From the NCBI GenBank assembly GCA_022360275.1, contig JAKSDC010000102.1, positions 1 to 18,968 on the forward strand: a DNA stretch of 18,968 nt, in the 5' to 3' direction. The position numbers and the translations under genes were made by a program. The DNA is from Chlorobiales bacterium. GTDB lineage: Bacteria > Bacteroidota > Chlorobiia > Chlorobiales > Chlorobiaceae. Numbering within the stretch: position 1 is the stretch's first letter; every line of letters starts with the position of its first letter. This document shows positions 1 through 8,175 of the stretch, one piece after another. The notes beneath the pieces are model-generated. The model had not been told where the DNA came from. It was given only the letters and a program-made list of their open reading frames with translations, and ran no database searches.

Positions 1-737
1 ACAAGATAGCCGTCGTTACCGGCGGAACACGAGGTATCGGGAAAGCTATATCGCTTGCGCTTGCTGAGAGCGGAGCCCATGTCTACGCTCTTTATGCAAG
101 AAGCCGTAAAAAAGCGGAGGTTCTGGAAGAGGAAGCATCCGGGAATGACTTGAAAGTTACCACTATTAGAGGTGATCTTTCCCATGAAGAGAGCTATAAT
201 CAGACTGTCCGGCAGCTTCATGAGTCTTGTGAACATGTAGATGTGCTGGTACATTCGGCAGCAAGCGGCGTACACAAGAAAGCCATGGAGCTTTCGGAGA
301 GGCATCTTAAATGGACTTTTGAGACAAATTTTTTTGCCGCGCACAAGCTGACAACGGAACTGATAGGCAAAATGGGTAGGGGGAGCAAGATTATCGGTAT
401 AACATCGCCGGGAGGTACCCGCGTTATTCCGAAATATGCAGCTGTTGCATCTACCAAAGGAGCCATGGAGGCGCTGTTTCGTCATTACGCTCTTGAGCTT
501 GCGCCGCAGGGGATTGTGGTGAATCTTGTATGTCCCGGGCTTGTGATGACCGAGGCGGCAAAAGCATTGCCCGAACTGGAACAAATGTTGAATATGACGC
601 TTGACTACACTCCTTCAGGGCAGTTGACTACGCCTGATCAAGTTGCGGAATTGGTCAGGTTCCTGACGACCGATGCAGCTGGGCAGATTGTGGGACAGAA
701 TATTATAATCGATGGTGGCAAAGGCCTGCTGGCGTGA
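1..737 (+). CDS. FabL-type short-chain dehydrogenase/reductase (5' partial)
   Basis: The open frame is already running at base 3, so the start lies outside the window. The visible N-terminus carries the Rossmann dinucleotide motif TGGTRGIGK. It is followed by AASGV and a C-terminal IIIDGGKGLL segment, the layout of a classical SDR of about 245 residues. The active site is Tyr-X6-Lys (Tyr codon at 435-437, Lys codon at 456-458), not the usual Tyr-X3-Lys. That spacing is typical of enoyl-ACP reductases FabI and FabL, and the flanking residues resemble Bacillus FabL closely. The likely reaction is NAD(P)H-dependent reduction of an enoyl (or keto) acyl thioester. It precedes a sulfotransferase by about 25 bases and heads the visible part of a same-strand cluster with a condensing enzyme and an exporter, so a dedicated lipid or polyketide role is inferred. 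Housekeeping fatty-acid synthesis is the alternative. Confidence 0.85.
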   Translation, partial: KIAVVTGGTRGIGKAISLALAESGAHVYALYARSRKKAEVLEEEASGNDLKVTTIRGDLSHEESYNQTVRQLHESCEHVDVLVHSAASGVHKKAMELSERHLKWTFETNFFAAHKLTTELIGKMGRGSKIIGITSPGGTRVIPKYAAVASTKGAMEALFRHYALELAPQGIVVNLVCPGLVMTEAAKALPELEQMLNMTLDYTPSGQLTTPDQVAELVRFLTTDAAGQIVGQNIIIDGGKGLLA

Positions 738-761
738 AAAAAAATGGATAATGGAGTTGTG

Positions 762-1892
762 ATGCGCAATTTTATAGATATCGAAGACATTGTTCACCCA
801 TATTTCGGAACGTCCCTTTCAAATTGGTTACGCTTGCTTTGGGAGAACAAAGGGGTCGATATAAAAGTGATACCATATGCGCTGGTTATTACTCTTGTGA
901 TCGTAATTCTCAGTCCGGCCAGATATATTACAAATATCATTTTGAAATCAAGGATTAGGAAAATTGAGGTAAAACCATCTCCCATTTTTATTATGGGGCA
1001 CTGGCGAAGTGGCACGACATTTCTTCACAATCTTATAAGCTCATCTGGTAAATTTGGTTATATCAATACATTTGAGTCTTTTTTTCCTGATTTCTCTTTG
1101 TTCGTCCGAGGTGAAAAATCCCTGTTTGGACGGTTTGCTCGGAAAACAACGATCAAGAGGTTACAGGACAACGTAGATGTAAATGTAATGGATTCGCCAG
1201 CTGAAGAAGAGACTGCAATAGCAAATAAAACGCATAACAGCTTCTATCATGGCTTGATATTCAGGAGAGCATACAAGGCATCTTTCAAGAAATACATGTT
1301 GATCGATAATCCTGCGGGTGAGGGGGTATGGAAAAAAAACTATGAAAACGTCATGCGTCAAATGACCGCTGTTACTGATAAACGGTTGCTTATCAAAAAT
1401 CCTTTTAACATGACAAAGATCAAACTTCTTCTCGATCTCTACCCTGATGCAAAGTTTATCTATATCTACAGAAATCCATATGATGTTTACTTGTCAACAA
1501 AAAACCTTCATAAGAAAATGGCAGTGAAAGCATTACAGAAAATTGACGAAGATGTTATGAACAACTTTATTCTTGATTCGTATGTGAAGATTATGGAGAG
1601 GTTTAAAAGAGATGTCAGTCTAATCCCGACCGGGAACATAACCAGTGTAAGATATGAAGACATTGAGTGCGATCCTTTGGGGGAACTGCAAAGAGTTTAT
1701 AAGGATATTGGTTTGGAGGATTTTGAGAATGATAAAGTGCATTTCCAGGCTTATCTGGATTCGGTCAGTAACTATAAAAAGAACAGTTATTCTCATGAAA
1801 CTGCTGAAACAGAAAAAATTAGTAACGTTCTGGGAAGTTTTATAAAGGAGATGGGATATGAGATACCTGTCAAACAGGCGATCGAAAACTGA
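762..1892 (+). CDS. Membrane-anchored sulfotransferase family protein
   Basis: Predicted PAPS-dependent sulfotransferase of about 376 residues. The phosphosulfate-binding loop reads IFIMGHWRSGTTFLHNL (about residues 75-91). A second nucleotide-binding element, FIYIYRNPYDVYLST, follows a predicted beta strand near residue 240. A hydrophobic stretch at about residues 36-55 suggests an N-terminal membrane anchor, so the acceptor may be a membrane lipid. The ATG at 762 is preferred over the ATG at 744 because GGAG at 753-756 sits five bases upstream of it. The gene is visibly richer in A+T than its neighbours, which may mean it was acquired. It lies between a FabL-like reductase and an ABC ATPase, so sulfation of the cluster's product is inferred. 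The acceptor is unknown. Confidence 0.85.
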   Translation: MRNFIDIEDIVHPYFGTSLSNWLRLLWENKGVDIKVIPYALVITLVIVILSPARYITNIILKSRIRKIEVKPSPIFIMGHWRSGTTFLHNLISSSGKFGYINTFESFFPDFSLFVRGEKSLFGRFARKTTIKRLQDNVDVNVMDSPAEEETAIANKTHNSFYHGLIFRRAYKASFKKYMLIDNPAGEGVWKKNYENVMRQMTAVTDKRLLIKNPFNMTKIKLLLDLYPDAKFIYIYRNPYDVYLSTKNLHKKMAVKALQKIDEDVMNNFILDSYVKIMERFKRDVSLIPTGNITSVRYEDIECDPLGELQRVYKDIGLEDFENDKVHFQAYLDSVSNYKKNSYSHETAETEKISNVLGSFIKEMGYEIPVKQAIEN

Positions 1893-1905
1893 AATTCGCT
1901 AAAAC

Positions 1906-2610
1906 ATGCCTTGTATTGTGAATAGTGTTGTTGCACAACTTGTTGATGTCTCGAAGTATTATGGGAGCGGAGAAGGTCGAATAAAGGCGCTGGACAATGT
2001 GAGCATATCAGTGCGCAGAGGCGATTCCGCCGTGCTGGTAGGGCCTTCCGGAAGCGGTAAATCTACCTTGCTTCATCTTCTGGGGTGCATTGATAAACAA
2101 GATGAAGGCAGTGTTATCATTGACGGGATTGATACGTCATCGAAAGGACTTGATGAACTGGCACCTCTCCGACTCGATAAAATCGGCTTTGTTTTTCAGT
2201 CCTTTAACCTGATACCGGTTCTGACCGCGTACGAAAATATTGAGTTACCTCTCTTATTCAGGGGTTATGATCAAGGTTATATCAAGCACCGGGTTAATGA
2301 AGTTCTGGAGATGGTTCATCTTCAAGATCGCATGCATCATTATCCTCGTCATATGTCAGGCGGACAGCAGCAGCGTGTGGCTATTGCCCGGGCTCTTGTT
2401 GGCAATCCTGCCCTTATCCTTGCTGATGAACCCACAGCAAACCTCGACAGTAGAACTGGTGCTGATATTCTTGAGCTTCTCCTTTATCTGAAACAGAAAG
2501 ACAGCATCACCTTAGTGTTATCTTCACACGATTCAGTAGTACTTGAAAGAATAAGTAATGTTATCCATATAATGGACGGTAGAGTATCAATTGACAGTCC
2601 CGTTTTTTAA
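1906..2610 (+). CDS. ABC transporter ATPase, LolD/MacB type
   Basis: ATP-binding subunit of about 234 residues with every expected motif: Walker A GPSGSGKST, Q-loop FVFQSFNLIPVLTAYENI, signature MSGGQQQRVAIARAL, Walker B LILADEPTANLD and H-loop LSSHD. The FNLIPVLTAYENIELPL segment is characteristic of the LolD/MacB/FtsE group, which works with FtsX-fold permeases and extracts substrates from the membrane rather than pumping solutes through it. The matching permease is encoded at 4086-5375, separated by the condensing-enzyme gene. It starts 13 bases after the sulfotransferase stop. No clear ribosome-binding site precedes the ATG at 1906, and a GTG at 1918 is an alternative start. Substrate is inferred from context to be a lipid or lipoprotein-like molecule. 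Confidence 0.93.
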   Translation: MPCIVNSVVAQLVDVSKYYGSGEGRIKALDNVSISVRRGDSAVLVGPSGSGKSTLLHLLGCIDKQDEGSVIIDGIDTSSKGLDELAPLRLDKIGFVFQSFNLIPVLTAYENIELPLLFRGYDQGYIKHRVNEVLEMVHLQDRMHHYPRHMSGGQQQRVAIARALVGNPALILADEPTANLDSRTGADILELLLYLKQKDSITLVLSSHDSVVLERISNVIHIMDGRVSIDSPVF

Positions 2611-2755
2611 ATGATACACTTAAACGGTTCTGGTTGAGTTTCTCAGTTATCACAAAGAGATTTGAGAAAACAGTTACTGACAGTGACAGGACGGTTGAGT
2701 TCATTTTTTTCATATGAATGAACTGATTTACAGAATCTGTTGGCGGCAATAATAA
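2611..2755. other. Intergenic spacer with short direct repeats
   Basis: This 145-base gap interrupts an otherwise tight gene series. It contains the 9-base direct repeat GGTTGAGTT at 2632-2640 and 2693-2701, and the small odd palindrome ACAGAATCTGT. No convincing promoter or terminator was found. An internal promoter for the condensing-enzyme gene is possible but not demonstrated. Confidence 0.3.
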
Positions 2756-4021
2756 ATGGCTGTGGTTATTAAGGAGAAAAAGGACAAAGGAGTTGTTTTA
2801 ACCGATTTTATTTTCCTGGAGTTGTCGGATCCTATTCCGCAACAAGAGGCCAATGATGTGCTTGCGAAAGGGATGACCAAAGCTCTTGCGGTGAAATCAG
2901 GGAAACAATCTGAAAGAGATGTCGACCGGATATACGGGAAAGTCTTGAGGAAGTTCAGTCAGTTTGCAGTCTCCAGCAAAACTATTAAACAGCGGTACAT
3001 GATCCTCTGGCCCGAAAACTATTCGGCAGTACTGGGAGCAAAGATTTCAGAAAAACATCGTTTTGTAAAACATGCAATTGATTTTCCGATGTTCGAAGAC
3101 CTTGCAAAAGAGCACAAAAATCCTGAAGGTGCTGGTTTAAGTGAAAGGATGGCGCTCTATCAGCATTATGCAGAAAAATATATAGGGCATTTGTATGACG
3201 GTGAGACTGAGGCTCCCGATCAAATAATACATATCACTTCATCTGGTTATCTGAATCCGAATCCCGTGGACAAGCTCGTGGAGGAGAAAGGGTGGTACAA
3301 TACTTATGTTATCAACTTTTATCATAGGGCCTGCAATTCTTCAATACCTGCCATGCAGATGGCTAATGCCTATTTGAGGTCTTCATTGTCTGCCGCTGAA
3401 AGAGGAACGGTCGAGAAACGGATGGATGTGGTGCATTCAGAGATGTTCAGTGTTCACCTTAGAATAGATGATGATGATCCGGTCAATATTGCTCTAATGA
3501 CGACCTACAGCGACAGTTTTATGAAATATTCTCTGAAACCGTTTGATTCGTTACGAGAAAAGGGCGAAGGCTGTTTAAAGGTCCTCGCATTTAAGAACAT
3601 GATGATTCCAGGCTCTTCATCAGTTGCGACATGGAAGGTTGCGGATACGGCGTTTAATCTTGATATCAATCCATTCAAATACATAAATCTCATTAGAAAA
3701 TACGTCAGGCAATTTGTTGTTTCTTTCCTTCATGACGAAGGTTTTGATTTCAAAGCTGTGAAAGATAAGCTACTCTATGTTATCCAGGCATCGGGCCCTG
3801 TCGACCTCGAAGCTGTTGCAAGGCAGCTCAAACTGGATGATGATCAGGTATTTAATACACGATCTGTTTTATTTGAGAACGGATATCTTTCTTCGACAGC
3901 TATACCCTATATGTGCAAACAGATTGCGGAGTCGGACGAAGTTGTGCCTGGTCAGAAGATACTGTGCCTTGGTCACGCCCAAGGGATATATCTTTCGGCG
4001 ATGCTGCTTGAGAAGGCATAG
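2756..4021 (+). CDS. Chalcone-synthase/KAS III-like protein with degenerate active site
   Basis: A 421-residue protein with the thiolase-fold layout of type III polyketide synthases and KAS III. Recognisable pieces are HITSSGYLNPNP before the active site, the Cys nucleophile in HRACNSS (Cys193), the C-terminal half-domain GPVDLEAVARQLKL...TRSVLFENGYLSS, and a terminal glycine-rich GQKILCLGHAQGIYLSAMLLEKA-like segment. Aligned by eye to chalcone synthase, the catalytic His of HPGGP is Gln344 and the catalytic Asn of EYGNMSS is Tyr377, so only Cys of the Cys-His-Asn triad remains. Decarboxylative condensation is therefore doubtful. An acyltransferase, a partner subunit in a heterodimer or a new chemistry are alternatives. 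It is embedded between the ATPase and permease genes of one ABC transporter, which ties it to the exported product. The family call is by eye and moderately sure. Confidence 0.7.
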   Translation: MAVVIKEKKDKGVVLTDFIFLELSDPIPQQEANDVLAKGMTKALAVKSGKQSERDVDRIYGKVLRKFSQFAVSSKTIKQRYMILWPENYSAVLGAKISEKHRFVKHAIDFPMFEDLAKEHKNPEGAGLSERMALYQHYAEKYIGHLYDGETEAPDQIIHITSSGYLNPNPVDKLVEEKGWYNTYVINFYHRACNSSIPAMQMANAYLRSSLSAAERGTVEKRMDVVHSEMFSVHLRIDDDDPVNIALMTTYSDSFMKYSLKPFDSLREKGEGCLKVLAFKNMMIPGSSSVATWKVADTAFNLDINPFKYINLIRKYVRQFVVSFLHDEGFDFKAVKDKLLYVIQASGPVDLEAVARQLKLDDDQVFNTRSVLFENGYLSSTAIPYMCKQIAESDEVVPGQKILCLGHAQGIYLSAMLLEKA

Positions 4022-4085
4022 TGAATGGTCCGATTTAGGGCTTATTCCTTAAATGCCGGGAGCCATAGTGTTAACAGCATTTATT

Positions 4086-5375
4086 ATGAACATTGTCAAG
4101 CTTGCAACCATTTCCCTCAGAAACCTCTTTCGCAACAGCAGGAGGACGTTGATTACCGTTCTGGTTTCTGCTGCCGGTTTTGCCGCGCTGGCTATCCTTG
4201 CCGGTTATATGGATTTCAGCTTCTATGGTCTCAGAGAGTTGACTGTCTGCAAGGGATTTACGGCAGGAGGCGGGACCGGGCACATTCAGGTTTTTCGCAG
4301 TGAGTCTCTGAAGAAAGAAGAGCTTTTTCCAATGCAATACGGGATTGAGGACAGTGAAAAAATTCGGGCGGATATCGAGTCAATAGACGAAGTCTCGTTT
4401 ACCATGCCTCGAATAGAGTTTAACGGACTCATCTCGAATGGCGACAAATCCATTTCTTTCATGGGGTTAGGGGTTGATCCGGAAAAAGAGGCCGGGCTGA
4501 TACAGTACTGGAATTCATTGGAGAAAATGGCCGGCAAGACAAAAATGAGTGATGCCGCTTATAGGCAGCTTGAAAAAGCAGGGCCATACGGTGTGTTGCT
4601 TGGTCAACAAATGGCAAAGGCCCTGAGCGCCGAAGTCGGTACCAATCTTATGCTCATGAGCACGACGGTAGACGGTGCGGTCAATGTAGTTGATGTCACG
4701 GTTGCCGGATTTATCCGTGGTGCGATGAAGTCGATAGACCGGCATTATCTCGTAGCTCCTCTTGAAACAGCAATGATTCTTTTACAGACCGATAGGGTAT
4801 CAAAAATAGTGGTTGTTCTAAAACGAACCGAAGATACTTCTCCTGTCAGTGGTCTCGTGGAAGCAAAAATCTCTGGCCATGGAGGCAAGGTGTTTTTTTC
4901 AGTGATTCCGTGGGAAAAGCTTGCCGAATATTATTATTCGGTCAGGGACGTCTACAACATTATCTTCAGTTTTACCGGTATCATTGTTGTTGCCATTGTC
5001 TTTCTGAGCTGCACCAACACCATGCTGATGGCGACCATGGAGAGGGTCAAGGAGATAGGTACTCTTAAGGCCATAGGGGTATCGAATGTCTGGGTTTCAA
5101 TGATGTTTCTTCTCGAAGGCTTTTTTATCGGGCTTCTAAGCGTTGCAGGCGGGCTGGTGTTCAAGTATGTTTTTTCGGTAACCATCAATAATTCCGGTTT
5201 CAAAATGCCTCCTCCACCCGGGATGTCTTCTTCTTATCTGCTCAAAATTTTTTCTGCAGTTGAGTTTCTTCCTTGGATAGCTTTGCTCATAATCTTCTCG
5301 ACGACATTATCCGGTTTGTTGACACTGCTGAAGATCCGAAAAATCTCAATTGTCGATTCATTGACCCATGTATAA
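4086..5375 (+). CDS. FtsX/LolE-type ABC transporter permease
   Basis: Inner-membrane permease of about 429 residues with the MacB/LolCE topology. It has one N-terminal membrane helix (about 20-43), a large periplasmic domain (about 45-285), then three helices near 290-315, 339-364 and 394-417. The cytoplasmic loop MERVKEIGTLKAIGVSN is the coupling element typical of FtsX-domain permeases. The start at 4086 (MNIVKLATISLRNLFRN) places an amphipathic basic segment before the first helix, as in LolC/LolE. An upstream in-frame ATG at 4053 would add 11 residues without an obvious role. Only one permease is encoded, so a homodimer paired with the ATPase at 1906-2610 is inferred. The gene overlaps the next one by eight bases. 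Confidence 0.9.
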   Translation: MNIVKLATISLRNLFRNSRRTLITVLVSAAGFAALAILAGYMDFSFYGLRELTVCKGFTAGGGTGHIQVFRSESLKKEELFPMQYGIEDSEKIRADIESIDEVSFTMPRIEFNGLISNGDKSISFMGLGVDPEKEAGLIQYWNSLEKMAGKTKMSDAAYRQLEKAGPYGVLLGQQMAKALSAEVGTNLMLMSTTVDGAVNVVDVTVAGFIRGAMKSIDRHYLVAPLETAMILLQTDRVSKIVVVLKRTEDTSPVSGLVEAKISGHGGKVFFSVIPWEKLAEYYYSVRDVYNIIFSFTGIIVVAIVFLSCTNTMLMATMERVKEIGTLKAIGVSNVWVSMMFLLEGFFIGLLSVAGGLVFKYVFSVTINNSGFKMPPPPGMSSSYLLKIFSAVEFLPWIALLIIFSTTLSGLLTLLKIRKISIVDSLTHV

Positions 5376-6186
5376 GTTTTTGGTTGCGATTCTTTTCACG
5401 GTTACGGTGGCGCTGTTTTCCGGGGGACCCTTGCAGGTGTTGTATTCCAAACCTCCTGACATTGGGGGGGAAGGGACCGGCAAGGACATGCCAAAGGCTT
5501 CTGAAATCCTGGAGACAGCAGATGCTGCACGGTCTCCTTGGGCTGATTTTGCCATGGTGGCCGATATAGCTTTTGAGAAGCACGGCCGGCAGAAAAGAGA
5601 AAAATTTCGTGTATTCGTAAAAGATTATCTCAAGACCCTTGTCAGTTATATTGATCCAGTCAAACAGCGAGGCAATATGCTGTTGATGGTTGGCGATAAC
5701 CTCTGGTACTATGTGAACAATACCCGGCGTCCCATGCGGATAACTCCTATTCAGAAACTTTCGGGCGGGGCATCATACGGGGATATTACAAGGTTGAGGT
5801 GGTCGGGTGATTATGTGCCGGAAATAGCAGGAGAGCATTCTGTAGTGTTCAGGGAGCGGTCTTACGATACATGGTTTTTGAAGCTGAGAGCACATTCAAA
5901 AAGCGCTACATATCATACAATAGATCTCTATGTCGAGAAAGATACTTTTTTTCCCCGCAAAGCGGTGGTGTATCTTCAATCAGGGAAAAAAATGAAGACA
6001 ATGTATTTTACGGAGTACAGAACGATGGCAGGAAAGATGATGAATACACGAATCGAGTTTATTGATCATTTAAGTTCAAACAGCATGACCTCACTGATCT
6101 TCAGCAATGTTGTTGTCAGGAAGTCTCCTGACAGGTTTTTTCTCAAATCAAGCCTTTCCTCTCTTTACAGTGAGGTTGTGTATTGA
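5368..6186 (+). CDS. LolA-like outer-membrane lipoprotein-sorting protein
   Basis: A 272-residue exported protein with an N-terminal signal sequence (hydrophobic core FLVAILFTVTVALFSGG). The mature part resembles the LolA-like 'outer membrane lipoprotein-sorting protein' group: a helical start with SPWADFAMVADIAF, then alternating strands including GNMLLMVGDNLWYYVNNTRRPMR-type text and IDLYVEKDTFFPRKAVVY. Proteins of this fold form an open barrel that shields acyl chains. It overlaps the permease gene by eight bases, which implies translational coupling and joint function. The inferred role is to accept the hydrophobic cargo from the LolDE-like transporter and carry it across the periplasm. 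It is not housekeeping LolA by context. Confidence 0.85.
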   Translation: MYKFLVAILFTVTVALFSGGPLQVLYSKPPDIGGEGTGKDMPKASEILETADAARSPWADFAMVADIAFEKHGRQKREKFRVFVKDYLKTLVSYIDPVKQRGNMLLMVGDNLWYYVNNTRRPMRITPIQKLSGGASYGDITRLRWSGDYVPEIAGEHSVVFRERSYDTWFLKLRAHSKSATYHTIDLYVEKDTFFPRKAVVYLQSGKKMKTMYFTEYRTMAGKMMNTRIEFIDHLSSNSMTSLIFSNVVVRKSPDRFFLKSSLSSLYSEVVY

Positions 6187-6273
6187 TCGATAAACAGTGT
6201 TGCTGTAAAAAGCTGCAGTAAGGTGCCTGTGTGAAAAATTCCATAATTTTCAAGATCTCAAGCAGTGATAAGC

Positions 6274-7596
6274 ATGTTGCATAGGTTCAAAACCGACAAG
6301 GGAAAAGCAGCTTTGATTGTCCTGATTCTGCTTTGCGTCTTTGGTATTCAATCTCTCCATGCCGAGGACGGGGCGGATTCAGACATTTCTTCTCTCTCCT
6401 ACTCGTTGCGCCTGAGAGGTGAAAGCGAGTGGATTGATTTGGGCAATTCGCTTTTAAATCCTGACAACCTGCTTCGGCAATACGATGAGCGTTATGAAGG
6501 GTTCATGCTTGGCAGCGCTATGTACCGCGGGCTTGGAGGGATTGTCGAAACAGAGTTACGTCTCGGTTATGAATATCTTGCAGGGGAATCCGGTACATCT
6601 TTCGATGACAATGAATTCAGCGCAGTCTTCAACCAGTTATATTACCGGAGCTTTTCAGAGCCTTTTTCATTCGTGCTGGGGAGAAAAAAAGTTCGCTGGG
6701 GTGTAGGGTATTCTTACAGCCCTACCGATCTTGTTACCCAGTTGAAGAATCCCGAGGATCCCAATGACAGGCTCAGCAGGGTTAAAGGTGCTGATTTTTT
6801 GCAGGTTTCCTATCTCAAAGGTTCGAGCCAGATTGACCTTGTTTACTTTCCTGAGGTTGACTGGATTTTTGACGATTCTTTTATCAGAAAGAACAGGGTG
6901 GGTATGCGATGGTACCAGTTTATCGATCCTTTTGATCTCTCCTTTGTGGGAATGATCGATGATGATGGAGAATGGGCTGCAGGCTTGAATACCTCGGTAG
7001 CTGTCGGCAACGCTCTTGAATTGCATGCCGAGTACCTTTATTCCTCCGCCAATGATCGGAATTATCCTGATACCAAGGTAGATCCGGAGCAGTTTGTCTA
7101 TCCCTATGTCCCTTCATCCAGTGACGGCGTCCACGATGTGGTGCTTGGCGGGCAGTACACGTTTGACAATAACCTCAATCTAACCCTTGAATATCTTTAC
7201 AGGAGTTCAGGATACTCTGACAACGAGTTCGAAGCTTACTACAACCATATCGCCTGGCTCAATAATCAATATTGGCAGTTGGCTGACAATCAACCGGCAA
7301 TTTCCGGACTGAATGAAGCAGCTACGAATTTCAGGGCGCCTCAGCGCAGACATTACCTATTTACAAGACTGTATCATCCCGAGGTTGTACAATTCGTTTC
7401 ACTTGAAATGTACAGTTACGTGGGACTAGAAGACGGCAGCGGTTTTCTTGTTATTATGCCGACCTATAGAGGTTCGGATTCTTTTGATCTCTATGTTCGA
7501 CTGGAAAAGTTCTGGGGAGATCAGGATACAGAATTTGGGCTCGTGCCCGAAGATTTAAGTGCCATTATCGGTGTCTCCCTGTACGTGGGAGGATAA
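6274..7596 (+). CDS. Predicted outer-membrane beta-barrel protein
   Basis: About 440 residues with a signal peptide (core AALIVLILLCVFGIQSLHA, likely cut near HAEDG). The mature chain is rich in aromatic residues and short alternating strands, for example LRLRGESEWIDL, VETELRLGYEYLAG, FSFVLGRKKVRWGVGY and LNLTLEYLYRSSG. Acidic loops such as DDDGEWAAG separate the strands. This is the pattern of a monomeric 14-18-strand barrel. The family was not recognised with certainty; porin-like or lipid-export barrels (for example DUF1302-type) are possible. It follows the LolA-like gene by 87 bases on the same strand and would complete an inner-membrane to outer-membrane route. An in-frame GTG at 6265 is an alternative start, and neither start has a strong ribosome-binding site. 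Confidence 0.75.
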   Translation: MLHRFKTDKGKAALIVLILLCVFGIQSLHAEDGADSDISSLSYSLRLRGESEWIDLGNSLLNPDNLLRQYDERYEGFMLGSAMYRGLGGIVETELRLGYEYLAGESGTSFDDNEFSAVFNQLYYRSFSEPFSFVLGRKKVRWGVGYSYSPTDLVTQLKNPEDPNDRLSRVKGADFLQVSYLKGSSQIDLVYFPEVDWIFDDSFIRKNRVGMRWYQFIDPFDLSFVGMIDDDGEWAAGLNTSVAVGNALELHAEYLYSSANDRNYPDTKVDPEQFVYPYVPSSSDGVHDVVLGGQYTFDNNLNLTLEYLYRSSGYSDNEFEAYYNHIAWLNNQYWQLADNQPAISGLNEAATNFRAPQRRHYLFTRLYHPEVVQFVSLEMYSYVGLEDGSGFLVIMPTYRGSDSFDLYVRLEKFWGDQDTEFGLVPEDLSAIIGVSLYVGG

Positions 7597-7650
7597 AAAA
7601 ACTCCCGTGGTTGCCTTTGTTTGTCAGGGGATCGACTCATAGAGGTGTAC

Positions 7651-8175
7651 TTATGAGGTTTTCGATTCGCCTTCATAAACTTCGATGCGCACATTCGTCA
7701 CACCTTTTTTCAGCAGATCAATTTCCTTTGCAGCCTCGAGTGAGAGGTCGATAATTCTTCCCTTGATGTACGGGCCACGGTCATTGATTCTTACGAGAAC
7801 TTTTTTGCCGTTGGAAAGGTTGGTGACGCGTACCATGGAGCCGAACGGCAGCGATTTGTGCGCCGCGGTAAGGTCATGCATGTTAAAACGTTCTCCATTG
7901 GCGGTAAGGCGTCCGTGAAACCTGTCGGCATAATATGATGCCTTACCTTCCGTAACCATGAACAGTTTGCCGAGCTCTTTTTCTATATCTGGAGCGGAAA
8001 GTGAATCACGCTTCAGGTGAAGAGACGTATTAACCTCACTTGGAACCGGAACAGCGGAGACTCCTGTTTGTATGGATGTATAACTTGTGCTAGTCTGACA
8101 ACCGGTCAACTGAGCAAGAAGAAAAAAAGCTATAAAAGAATGAAAGGCGAATGTTATTCGTCTACTGGTAGTCAT
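7651..8175 (-). CDS. rlpA: RlpA-like double-psi beta-barrel lipoprotein
   Basis: A 174-residue lipoprotein. The N-terminus has a basic start, a hydrophobic core and lipobox LTGC with Cys26 as the predicted lipidated residue. From about residue 75 on it shows the RlpA double-psi beta-barrel: GKASYYADRFHGRLTANGE, LTAAHKSLPFGSMVRVTNL, VLVRINDRGPYIKGRIIDLS and a C-terminal VTNVRIEVYE strand. The conserved His of FHGRLTANGE and Asp of INDRGP are present. RlpA proteins act on or bind denuded peptidoglycan glycans in the periplasm at septa. No C-terminal SPOR domain is present, so septal targeting is not assured. Its stop lies 54 bases from the convergent barrel gene. Confidence 0.93.
   Translation of the reverse strand: MTTSRRITFAFHSFIAFFLLAQLTGCQTSTSYTSIQTGVSAVPVPSEVNTSLHLKRDSLSAPDIEKELGKLFMVTEGKASYYADRFHGRLTANGERFNMHDLTAAHKSLPFGSMVRVTNLSNGKKVLVRINDRGPYIKGRIIDLSLEAAKEIDLLKKGVTNVRIEVYEGESKTS

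Noticed and set aside
1906..6186. Housekeeping LolCDE-LolA lipoprotein export
   Set aside because: Only one permease is present, the ATPase and permease are split by a condensing-enzyme gene, and reductase, sulfotransferase and barrel genes are linked; a dedicated route is more likely, though not proven.
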